Source: Enterosoma sp964427595 (lineage in GTDB: Bacteria; Bacillota_I; Bacilli_A; RFN20; CAG-288). Taken from it: a stretch of DNA of 48,259 nt. The first letter of the stretch is position 1. Each line of letters begins with the position of its first letter. Where the stretch lies: the NCBI GenBank assembly GCA_964427595.1, contig CAYRUQ010000010.1, positions 1 through 48,259 on the forward strand, read 5' to 3'. Of this stretch, positions 1 through 6,745 are shown piece after piece. A program made the translations under genes and the position numbers. The notes under the pieces were generated by a model. That model worked only from the letters and a program-made list of their open reading frames with translations. It did not search any database and was not told the origin of the DNA.

Positions 1-51
1 AATGTTTTCACGCTTGTAACTACTGCATTAGCATTAATTTAATTACATATG

Positions 52-82
52 AAAATGGAGGCTGAATCAGCCTCCATTTTTT
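52..82. terminator. Bidirectional intrinsic terminator
   Basis: A perfect 12-bp stem AAAATGGAGGCT / AGCCTCCATTTT with a 5-nt loop is followed on the plus strand by a T run to position 82 and preceded by an A run that gives a T run on the minus strand. It lies 40 bp beyond the end of the yneF-like gene, so it probably ends the rpmG-efp-yneF transcript. It may also end a gene entering from the left. Positions 1-50 show nothing else. Confidence 0.85.
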
Positions 83-122
83 AAATAAAAACTATGGTAA
101 GATGTCCTATCATAGTTGATCA

Positions 123-392
123 TCATTTATATTTCTTGCTGCTTTTTCCAGTGGAAGTATTGACGTTCTTCTTAGAGGCTTCTTTGATAGCTCTCATAGT
201 CTGATTAACACGAGCTTGTGAAGGAGTGACACCCATCGAAGAGTACATAGCTTTGATCATGGCTTCGCTGATAGGAGGATTCTTCTCAAGTTCTGTTTTA
301 AAGAGCTTTCTAGCGAGGAAATAACCGCCTACAACACCAACCAGCAAGACGCCGATGATGCATAAGACAAATCCCCAAACAGGTATTTCCAT
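123..392 (-). CDS. UPF0154 / YneF-like small membrane protein
   Basis: This 89-residue protein has one N-terminal membrane segment (about residues 5-26) followed by a conserved cytoplasmic part. That part includes ARKLF, the KNPPISEAMIKAMYSSMG stretch and PSQARVNQTMRAI, all of which match the UPF0154 (YneF) family of Bacilli. The C-terminus is a Lys/Ser/Thr-rich tail, a little longer than in the usual 70-75-residue family members. The family has no established biochemical function. It lies 8 bp downstream of efp and is the last gene before the terminator at 52-82, so it is probably cotranscribed with rpmG and efp. Confidence 0.8.
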   Translation of the reverse strand: MEIPVWGFVLCIIGVLLVGVVGGYFLARKLFKTELEKNPPISEAMIKAMYSSMGVTPSQARVNQTMRAIKEASKKNVNTSTGKSSKKYK

Positions 393-400
393 CTCTCACC

Positions 401-979
401 TCAAGCGCGGGAATCGTAATCACCGGTGTCGGTTCTGACGATGACAGAAGTTCCGTTCTTAACGAACATAGGAACTCTGATTTTTAAACCGGTCTCTAAG
501 ACAGCATCTTTGGTAGCTTTGTTGACAGTATCACCAGCGACAGCGTTATCGTCAGTATCAACGATTTTCAAAGTGACCTTAGGAGGAAGTTGGATACCTA
601 AAATCTCAGTCCCATAATAAGTGATTAAGACATTGGATTCAGGAGCTAAGAATTGAAGTTCCCAAGCGATTCTTTCTTTAGGCAACTGAATCTGATCGTA
701 GCTCTCGTTGTCCATGAAGTAAGCAAATCCGCTATCACCATCATCAGCATAGAGAAATTGCATCTCTTTCTTGTCGAGATAAGCGAGTTCAACTTTAGTA
801 CCGCTGAAAAGCATCATTTCAGAGATAGCACCGCTTCTGAGATTCTTGCACTTGATCTTGTGCTTCATCTTGGCCATAGCGGTCTTGTTGTGTTGGATAT
901 CAATGACGTTCAAGAGGTTATTGTCATAAATGAAGACTTTGCCCGGTCCGAGTTCGCCGGCATCGATGATATCAGCCAT
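401..979 (-). CDS. efp: Elongation factor P
   Basis: EF-P binds next to the P-site tRNA and relieves stalling at consecutive prolines. The 192 residues are the normal family length: an N-terminal KOW-like domain (1-64), a central OB domain (65-127) and a C-terminal OB domain ending TGDYDSRA. The conserved YADDG and YFMDNESYDQ segments are clear. The lysine at the tip of the first domain is kept (Lys32), but it sits in the context HNKTAM rather than the usual PGKG. The start has a Shine-Dalgarno (GAGG) just upstream and the gene follows rpmG by 17 bp. No EF-P modification gene is in the window. Confidence 0.95.
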   Translation of the reverse strand: MADIIDAGELGPGKVFIYDNNLLNVIDIQHNKTAMAKMKHKIKCKNLRSGAISEMMLFSGTKVELAYLDKKEMQFLYADDGDSGFAYFMDNESYDQIQLPKERIAWELQFLAPESNVLITYYGTEILGIQLPPKVTLKIVDTDDNAVAGDTVNKATKDAVLETGLKIRVPMFVKNGTSVIVRTDTGDYDSRA

Positions 980-996
980 CTTTTCTTAACCTCCGA

Positions 997-1155
997 TTAC
1001 TTCTTCTCTTCGTGACGAGTGACTTTTCTGCAGTGAGGGCAGAATTTGTTCACTGAAAAACGATCGGGATGAAGTTTCTTGTTCTTAGTTGTGATGTAAT
1101 TTTCATTCTTGCATTCAGAGCAACGAAGAATGATGTCGAGTCTTTTCTCTGCCAT
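997..1155 (-). CDS. rpmG: 50S ribosomal protein L33
   Basis: This 52-residue protein begins MAEKRLDIILRCSECKNENY and ends KVTRHEEKK. It is a typical zinc-ribbon L33: two Cys pairs (Cys12/Cys15 in RCSEC and Cys39/Cys42 in FCPHC) show that it is the zinc-binding C+ form. The ATG at 1155 is preceded by a strong GGAGG. It is the first gene of an rpmG-efp-yneF unit behind a promoter at 1185-1213. It is too short for many ORF finders but is clearly genuine. Confidence 0.95.
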   Translation of the reverse strand: MAEKRLDIILRCSECKNENYITTKNKKLHPDRFSVNKFCPHCRKVTRHEEKK

Positions 1156-1184
1156 ATTTACCTCCGTTTAAATAAACCTTCAAA

Positions 1185-1213
1185 ATTATAAGGTTTAAGC
1201 TATCAGTAAACAA
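1185..1213 (-). promoter_or_regulatory. Promoter of rpmG-efp with inverted repeat over the -10
   Basis: On the minus strand a perfect -10 TATAAT (1185-1190) is preceded, after a 17-bp spacer, by TTGTTT (1208-1213), a partial -35. The inverted repeat TAAACCTT / AAGGTTTA (1173-1180 and 1190-1197, 9-bp gap) straddles the -10. That position fits a repressor operator. Confidence 0.6.
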
Positions 1214-1312
1214 CATGAATTTGTAAAATTACCGAAAATTTTAAAAATGTTCAAATCCTTTAGACTTTAACAACTAGGATAGTTTGTTAATTTTTATGTT
1301 TCATCACCACTC

Positions 1313-1341
1313 TTAACTAAGCACTTGATATGTGATAGTAT
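1313..1341 (+). promoter_or_regulatory. Candidate promoter of ispG (extended -10)
   Basis: On the plus strand TTAACT (1313-1318), a 17-bp spacer and TAGTAT (1336-1341) preceded by TGA form an extended -10 promoter candidate, giving a leader of about 26 nt. A second possible -10, TAAAAT, lies at 1362-1367, only 6 bp before the GTG start. That one would give a leaderless message. Confidence 0.4.
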
Positions 1342-1373
1342 AAAAATCAAGAGGATTAGTCTAAAATCAAATC

Positions 1374-2408
1374 GTGAATAAATATCTATTTTCAATCGGT
1401 AATAAACTCATCGGTGATGGTTCTGTCTTGATTCAATCAATGGGAGATAGAAAGACCACATTAATAGATGATCTAATAAATTTGACAAATCATCTTTCAA
1501 AGATGGGCCTTGATATGATGCGTTTTTCTGTTCTTGATGAAGAAGACGCTAGAGCTTTAAAAATAATTAAAAGCAAAGTCTCAATACCGATTATTGCTGA
1601 TATTCATTACAGTGCTAAGCTCGCTCTGCTTTCTATTGAAGCCGGAGTTGATAAAATCCGCATCAACCCTGGTAATATGCCAGAAAGCGCACTGAGAAAT
1701 GTCATCAATGCTATCAAAGAGAAAGACTTACCCATTAGAATCGGAGTCAATTCCGGTTCATTAAATGAATACAAAGGTAAAGGCTCTACCCCAGATGAAG
1801 ATTACTTTTTAGCTTTAGATAAAACTCTTTCTGTCTTTGAACAAGAAGGCTTAAAGAAGATAGTTCTATCACTTAAAAGCAGTGATCCAAAGACTTTGAC
1901 AAAGCTTTATTTAAAAGCAAATGAAAAATATCCTTATCCTCTTCATATCGGACTGACCGAATCAGGTTTTGGAATTCAAGGTTCAATCAAAAGTGCACTA
2001 GCCATCGCTCCTTTATTAGAACAAGGCATCGGAGATACTATCCGTATCTCACTTGCTGATAATAGAGAAGAGGAACTAAGGGCTTGTAAGACACTTTTAA
2101 AAGTCACAGGTCGGAGAAAAGATATTCCAGAACTTATAGTTTGCCCTACTTGTGGAAGAACAGCTTATGACTTAAAAGACACGGCTAGAAAAGTCCAATC
2201 TCACCTTGACACTCTCTTCAAGGAAATAAAAGTCGCAGTTATGGGCTGTCCAGTCAATGGGCTTGGTGAAGGAAAAGACGCTGATTTAGGCATCGCTGGA
2301 ACTGGTCAAGAACATACCCTTCTTTTATTTGCTAAAGGCAAACCTCTTGGTACTTATAACGAAAAAGAGGCGCTTAAACGCCTCTTTGAATTAATCGATA
2401 ACTTTTAA
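1374..2408 (+). CDS. ispG: 4-hydroxy-3-methylbut-2-en-1-yl diphosphate synthase
   Basis: IspG (GcpE) is the penultimate enzyme of the MEP isoprenoid pathway and reduces MEcPP using a 4Fe-4S cluster. The 344 residues hold the TIM-barrel start (GDGSVLIQSM, PIIADIHY, DKIRINPGN) and the C-terminal cluster-binding part, CPTCGR plus the third cysteine in VMGCPVNGLGEG. The start is a GTG at 1374: an in-frame stop 10 bp upstream leaves no earlier ATG, GTG or TTG. No Shine-Dalgarno lies close; the nearest purine run, GAGG, is 19 nt away. It is transcribed against its neighbours, and its stop shares the TTAA at 2405-2408 with the stop of the convergent helicase gene. Confidence 0.95.
   Translation: MNKYLFSIGNKLIGDGSVLIQSMGDRKTTLIDDLINLTNHLSKMGLDMMRFSVLDEEDARALKIIKSKVSIPIIADIHYSAKLALLSIEAGVDKIRINPGNMPESALRNVINAIKEKDLPIRIGVNSGSLNEYKGKGSTPDEDYFLALDKTLSVFEQEGLKKIVLSLKSSDPKTLTKLYLKANEKYPYPLHIGLTESGFGIQGSIKSALAIAPLLEQGIGDTIRISLADNREEELRACKTLLKVTGRRKDIPELIVCPTCGRTAYDLKDTARKVQSHLDTLFKEIKVAVMGCPVNGLGEGKDADLGIAGTGQEHTLLLFAKGKPLGTYNEKEALKRLFELIDNF
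2362..2387 (-). terminator. Terminator of the apt-helicase operon inside ispG
   Basis: AAAGAGGCG (2364-2372), loop CTTAAA and CGCCTCTTT (2379-2387) form a perfect 9-bp stem. Read on the minus strand it is followed by TTTTTCG, and it lies 18 bp after the helicase stop. It is therefore an intrinsic terminator for the minus-strand operon that is encoded inside the last codons of ispG. Confidence 0.75.
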
Positions 2409-3754
2409 TCCTCGTGGTAATCAGCGGCATTACCACCTGCTTTAGCGATGTTAGTTCTGACGACTTTCATCCTGTGTTTTCGTTTGACCTTTTCGACCGC
2501 TTTTTTAACTTTCTTTTTATATCCAGGCTTGACTTTCTTAGATTTAGTCTGCATAACGGCATGTCTTATCTGTTTCTGTAATTTATCAGTAGACTGATCT
2601 TTTTTACCAAGATTCTTAAAGACATACTTCTCACGTGTGAGTTTTAATTCACCTTTAGAGATGACAAATAAATCAGCTTTGACGCCTCTTCTTAAAATCG
2701 CTTTGATATCGGAAGAAGATTTTTCATCGTCTTCGGAATACATGATAAAAGAATCACCCTCAGAATAGAATCTTCCTGCTCTTCCTGCTCTATGGAAGTA
2801 ATAATCAGTATCTTTAGGTAAGTCATAAGAAATGACAGTATCGACTTCCTTAAAATCAAGACCACGACTAGCGTAATCAGAAGCTACTAAAAGAGAGTGT
2901 TGTGGCTTAGAAAAAGCATCTGATGTCTTCTTGATCTCACGCTTTTCTAAATCCCCTGAGAGAAGAAGAAAATCGATATCATCATTCTTTAATTTGTCTG
3001 CGAGTTGATAAAGTTCTTTCTTAGAAGAGACAAAGAGAACAGCTTTATAATATTTGATTCCTTTAAGGAGAATCTTTAAAGCTTCATATTTATCACTGCT
3101 TCTAATGTTGACTAGATGATGAGAGATCGTCGTGTTATTGATTCCTTCATCTCTAGCATCGACGATATTTTTGATATTGAAGAATGATTTTATCCTCTTG
3201 ATATTTTGAATGCTTAAAGACGCAGAAAAGAAAGAGACGATGCCTTTAGCGATAGAACCTTTTAAGATTGTAAGCTGTTCTTCAAAGCCATCAAAAGCAA
3301 CCATATCACCTTCATCGATAATGATATAGTTTAAATTTTCCGATTTATAGTGTGAAAACAATTCTTTCAGTTGAGAAAGAGTAGTCACTACAATAAGCGG
3401 ATCAGCTTTCGTGAAATCTGCTTTGCTTTTAATCGCTTTTAAACTATCTTCCGGATAACCGAGATCCTTCAATATCTTGTTAGCTACGCTCTTAATCTGA
3501 TCGATTAAAACAACAGTCGGGGAAATGATGATGGCCTGTAAATGACCATCTTTAACAAGATTAGAGATGATAGGCACTAAAAAAGCGAGGGTTTTACCAG
3601 TTCCTGTCGGAGCTAAACCGAGAACATTTTCCTTCTTTAATAAAAGGGGAATAGTTTTAGCTTGAATTGAAGAAACTTTAGTAAAACCTTGGTTAGATAA
3701 AACGGTGGTAAGCTCATTAGAGAGCGCAAAGGAGCGAAAATCAAGCCTCTCCAT
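2405..3754 (-). CDS. DEAD-box-type RNA helicase
   Basis: An ATP-dependent RNA helicase of superfamily 2, probably acting in ribosome assembly or RNA turnover. The motifs run in order: a Q-motif region (FTKVSSIQAKTIP), motif I APTGTGKT (about 48-55), motif II DEGD instead of DEAD, motif III SAS instead of SAT, SRGLDF and motif VI HRAGRAGR. The C-terminal 60 residues are very basic (runs of Lys/Arg), which suggests an RNA-binding tail. At 449 residues it has normal length. The ATG has a GGAG 6 bp upstream, and the gene overlaps the end of aspS by 14 bp. It is the last gene of the apt-rel-hisS-aspS operon. Which DEAD-box subfamily it belongs to cannot be fixed. Confidence 0.88.
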   Translation of the reverse strand: MERLDFRSFALSNELTTVLSNQGFTKVSSIQAKTIPLLLKKENVLGLAPTGTGKTLAFLVPIISNLVKDGHLQAIIISPTVVLIDQIKSVANKILKDLGYPEDSLKAIKSKADFTKADPLIVVTTLSQLKELFSHYKSENLNYIIIDEGDMVAFDGFEEQLTILKGSIAKGIVSFFSASLSIQNIKRIKSFFNIKNIVDARDEGINNTTISHHLVNIRSSDKYEALKILLKGIKYYKAVLFVSSKKELYQLADKLKNDDIDFLLLSGDLEKREIKKTSDAFSKPQHSLLVASDYASRGLDFKEVDTVISYDLPKDTDYYFHRAGRAGRFYSEGDSFIMYSEDDEKSSSDIKAILRRGVKADLFVISKGELKLTREKYVFKNLGKKDQSTDKLQKQIRHAVMQTKSKKVKPGYKKKVKKAVEKVKRKHRMKVVRTNIAKAGGNAADYHED

Positions 3755-5480
3755 CGTTATCTCCTTCGACTGTTTTTATCCCTAATACATCAGTATCAGC
3801 AGTCGGCACCTTAGAAGGGCAAGCAGACATCGGGTATACGCCTTTGAGATTCTTTGGGAAGGCGACCACATCTCTGACGTTATCAGTATTAGCGAGAATC
3901 ATCGCAAGCCTCTCAGCACCGATTCCAAAACCACCTTCAGGAGGGACTCCGTATTTCAAAGCTTTGACTAAGAAACCGAATCTCTCCTCAATATCAGTAT
4001 CAGTTAAACCGATGATTTCAAAGACTTTCTTCTGAACAGCACTATCATGAATTCTTAAAGCTCCTGAAGAGAGTTCAACCCCATTTAAAACAGTGTCATA
4101 AGCTCCTGTTCTGACTTTCTCAGGCTCAGTATCAAGATATTTCAAATCCTCATCTAAAGGCTTGGTAAATGGATTAGAAAGACATTCATAACCATCATCC
4201 GTCTTTTCAAACATCGGCCAATTGATGACGAATAAAGGAGCATATTGATCTTTTTTGATCAAATTACATCTCTCACCATAATGAAGTCTTAAAGCACCAA
4301 GTGCCTTCTGAGCTTTCTCTTTCTTACTATCTGCGCAAAGGATTACTAAATCGTTGTTCTTAAGGTTAAGTTTAGAAACAAGCTTACTAACATTTTCGAG
4401 ATTTAGATTCTTAACGATGCTTCCAGTTAACTGCCCTTCAACAAACTTAAGATGAGCTACACCAAAAGCACCATACTTCTTAGCTAACTCATTATCAGAA
4501 TCTTGGTTCTTTCTAGTGACTTCTAAAGCGATATTATCAACTTTTAAAGCGATGACACCTTTTCCTTCATAGGCTTTAAAGCCAGAACCTTCTAAAGTAT
4601 CTGTGACATCCTCAAGGAGCATGTCAAACCTCATATCAGGCTTATCAGTTCCATATTTAGAAATAGCATCAGCATAATCTATTCTCTTAAAATCAGGAAG
4701 ATCGACATTGATGACTTTCTTAAAAATATGTTTTAAAAGCCCTTCAATGACATTTAAGACATCTTCTCTTTCAACGAAAGACATCTCGCAGTCAATTTGA
4801 ATGAACTCGGGTTGTCTATCGGCTCTTTGATCTTCATCTCTATAACAATGAGCGAGTTGGAAATAACGATCAGTTCCTGCCACCATCAAAAGCTGTTTAT
4901 AAAGTTGCGGAGATTGAGGAAGAGCATAGAAAGAACCTTTGAAGATACGACTAGGAACAAGATAGTCTCTTGCTCCCTCGGGGGTTGACTTAATCAAGGT
5001 AGGAGTATCAATCTCTTGGAAGTTTTGTTCATATAAATACTCACGTGCATATCTACTAAGTGCAGAACGGATAGCTAGGTACTTTTGCATCTGAGGTCTT
5101 CTCAAATCTAAATATCGATACTCAAGTCTCGTATCCTCTAGTGCATTAGTATCATCTTTTATCTCAAAAGGAGGAAGTTCAGAAACAGAGAATACTTCAA
5201 TTGATTTGACTTGAATTTCAATCTCTCCCGTCTTCAAATGTGGATTGACACTTTCTCTCTTAGAGACGATACCCGTTGCTTTGAGGCAGTATTCGCTTTT
5301 AATCGGATTAGACTCATAAAGATGAGGAGGAACATTAAGCTGAGTGATACCATATTTATCTCTTAAATCGATGAAGACTAAGCTTCCGAGATTTCTGATC
5401 GTATCCGCCCACCCACAGAGAGTGACTTCCTTGTTGATATCTTTAGCGGTCAGTTCACCGCAAGTATGTGTTCTAAGCAT
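3741..5480 (-). CDS. aspS: Aspartyl-tRNA synthetase
   Basis: A class II synthetase that charges tRNA with aspartate. At 579 residues it has bacterial length: an N-terminal OB anticodon-binding domain (1-100), a catalytic core with motif 2 FRDEDQRADRQPEF (about 213-226), the bacterial insertion domain (about 270-410), and motif 3 near 513-530. Several normally conserved active-site stretches differ. LSNPFT (434-439) replaces HHPFT, SSGALRIH (471-478) replaces the Gly/Ser-rich GGGSIRIH, and PPEGG...GAER (513-524) replaces PPHGG...GLDR. It sits 3 bp downstream of hisS, as in many Bacillota. Discriminating versus non-discriminating specificity cannot be read from the sequence. Confidence 0.95.
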   Translation of the reverse strand: MLRTHTCGELTAKDINKEVTLCGWADTIRNLGSLVFIDLRDKYGITQLNVPPHLYESNPIKSEYCLKATGIVSKRESVNPHLKTGEIEIQVKSIEVFSVSELPPFEIKDDTNALEDTRLEYRYLDLRRPQMQKYLAIRSALSRYAREYLYEQNFQEIDTPTLIKSTPEGARDYLVPSRIFKGSFYALPQSPQLYKQLLMVAGTDRYFQLAHCYRDEDQRADRQPEFIQIDCEMSFVEREDVLNVIEGLLKHIFKKVINVDLPDFKRIDYADAISKYGTDKPDMRFDMLLEDVTDTLEGSGFKAYEGKGVIALKVDNIALEVTRKNQDSDNELAKKYGAFGVAHLKFVEGQLTGSIVKNLNLENVSKLVSKLNLKNNDLVILCADSKKEKAQKALGALRLHYGERCNLIKKDQYAPLFVINWPMFEKTDDGYECLSNPFTKPLDEDLKYLDTEPEKVRTGAYDTVLNGVELSSGALRIHDSAVQKKVFEIIGLTDTDIEERFGFLVKALKYGVPPEGGFGIGAERLAMILANTDNVRDVVAFPKNLKGVYPMSACPSKVPTADTDVLGIKTVEGDNDGEA

Positions 5481-5483
5481 ATT

Positions 5484-6734
5484 TCACCTCTTGAGCTTTC
5501 TTTCTAGAATCTCATCAAGACTGACTTCTTCTTGCTCTCTACTTTCCATGTTCTTCAGCTTGTAATTATCTTCATCTTCGATGATGACATACTTAGCTTT
5601 CAAACGATCAGCCATTTTGAAGGCACCACCAAGACCTTTACTACTTGATGGATAAGTAACTTTAAGACCTTGACTTCTCAGCTTTTCAGCCAAATAACTG
5701 ACACGACTTTCACCCTTTTTAGGAATGATGAAAACATCGATGTCTTCATCATTAATAAGCTCAGCTTTTCTCTTCTCATCAAGACAGAAAGTGAGTCTTT
5801 CAATACCAAGGGAGAATCCGATACCTTCAAATCGAGGGCCACCGATATCCTTCATCAGATTAGCGTACTTTCCTCCACCTCCGATAGCACCGATAGAAAG
5901 ATTAGAAGCATCGTAAAGTTCAAAGACAAGACCGGTGTAATAATCAAGTCCTCTTACTAGCCCATCATCAAACTGATAAGAGATACCAAGTTCATCTAAG
6001 GATTTTAAGATGTGATCTAACTCTGCTTTATCTTCATCAATGAGATAATCACTGATTCTAGGTGCGTTTATAGCAATCTTTTGATCACTTTCAACTTTAC
6101 AATCAAGGATTCTCAACGGGTTAAGATCAAGTCTTCTTTGACAGTCTTCACACATATCTTTAATCCTAGGTGTGAAGTAATCTTTCAGAGCAACTTTGTA
6201 TTTTTCTCTAGATGAGAAAGAACCTAAAAAGTTGAGTTTTACAATGACTTTCTTATCTAGAAGATGTTCACAAGCTCTGACAGCTAAAAGAAGAGCATCT
6301 AAAGAAGCATGTAAATCGAGTTTAGTATCCAAAAACTCAATGCCAAATTGATGGAATTCCCTCAGTCTTCCTGCCTGAGGACGATCATAACGGAAAACAG
6401 GTCCACAATAAGAGATTCTCAAAGGAAGGTCAGGTGAAGCATAAAGCTTGTTTTCTAAGACTGCTCTGTTGATAGAAGCAGTGTATTCAGGCCTTAAAGC
6501 GTATTGTTTATCACCTTTTTTAACTAAATCAAAAGTCTCTTTAGAGACGATATCAGAGCTCTCACCGACAGTTCTATTAAAAAGACGCAGTTCTTCAAAC
6601 ATCGGGACATCCATCTCTTTAGCCCCATAAAGAAGAGCATCATCTAAAAGAAGCTTTCTTATACCTTCATAAAGAGACTGATCAGTTCCATAAGAATCCG
6701 TCGTCCCACGTGGTTTTTTGATCTCGTTTGCCAT
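5484..6734 (-). CDS. hisS: Histidyl-tRNA synthetase
   Basis: A class II synthetase charging tRNA-His. The 416 residues carry the N-terminal KPRGTTD entry sequence, motif 1, motif 2 GPVFRYDRPQAGRLREFHQFGIE, the HisRS signature LVRGLDYYTGLVFEL and motif 3 IGFSLGIERL, followed by the C-terminal anticodon-binding domain. The start ATG has AAAGGA about 6 bp upstream. It lies between rel and aspS in the order usual for Bacillota (rel-hisS-aspS). The dtd gene often found between rel and hisS is absent here. Confidence 0.96.
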   Translation of the reverse strand: MANEIKKPRGTTDSYGTDQSLYEGIRKLLLDDALLYGAKEMDVPMFEELRLFNRTVGESSDIVSKETFDLVKKGDKQYALRPEYTASINRAVLENKLYASPDLPLRISYCGPVFRYDRPQAGRLREFHQFGIEFLDTKLDLHASLDALLLAVRACEHLLDKKVIVKLNFLGSFSSREKYKVALKDYFTPRIKDMCEDCQRRLDLNPLRILDCKVESDQKIAINAPRISDYLIDEDKAELDHILKSLDELGISYQFDDGLVRGLDYYTGLVFELYDASNLSIGAIGGGGKYANLMKDIGGPRFEGIGFSLGIERLTFCLDEKRKAELINDEDIDVFIIPKKGESRVSYLAEKLRSQGLKVTYPSSSKGLGGAFKMADRLKAKYVIIEDEDNYKLKNMESREQEEVSLDEILERKLKR

Positions 6735-6745
6735 AATGATCCTTT

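Noticed and set aside
653..1015. 120-aa plus-strand ORF opposite efp and rpmG
   Set aside because: It is antisense to two certain genes and shows no recognisable protein pattern.
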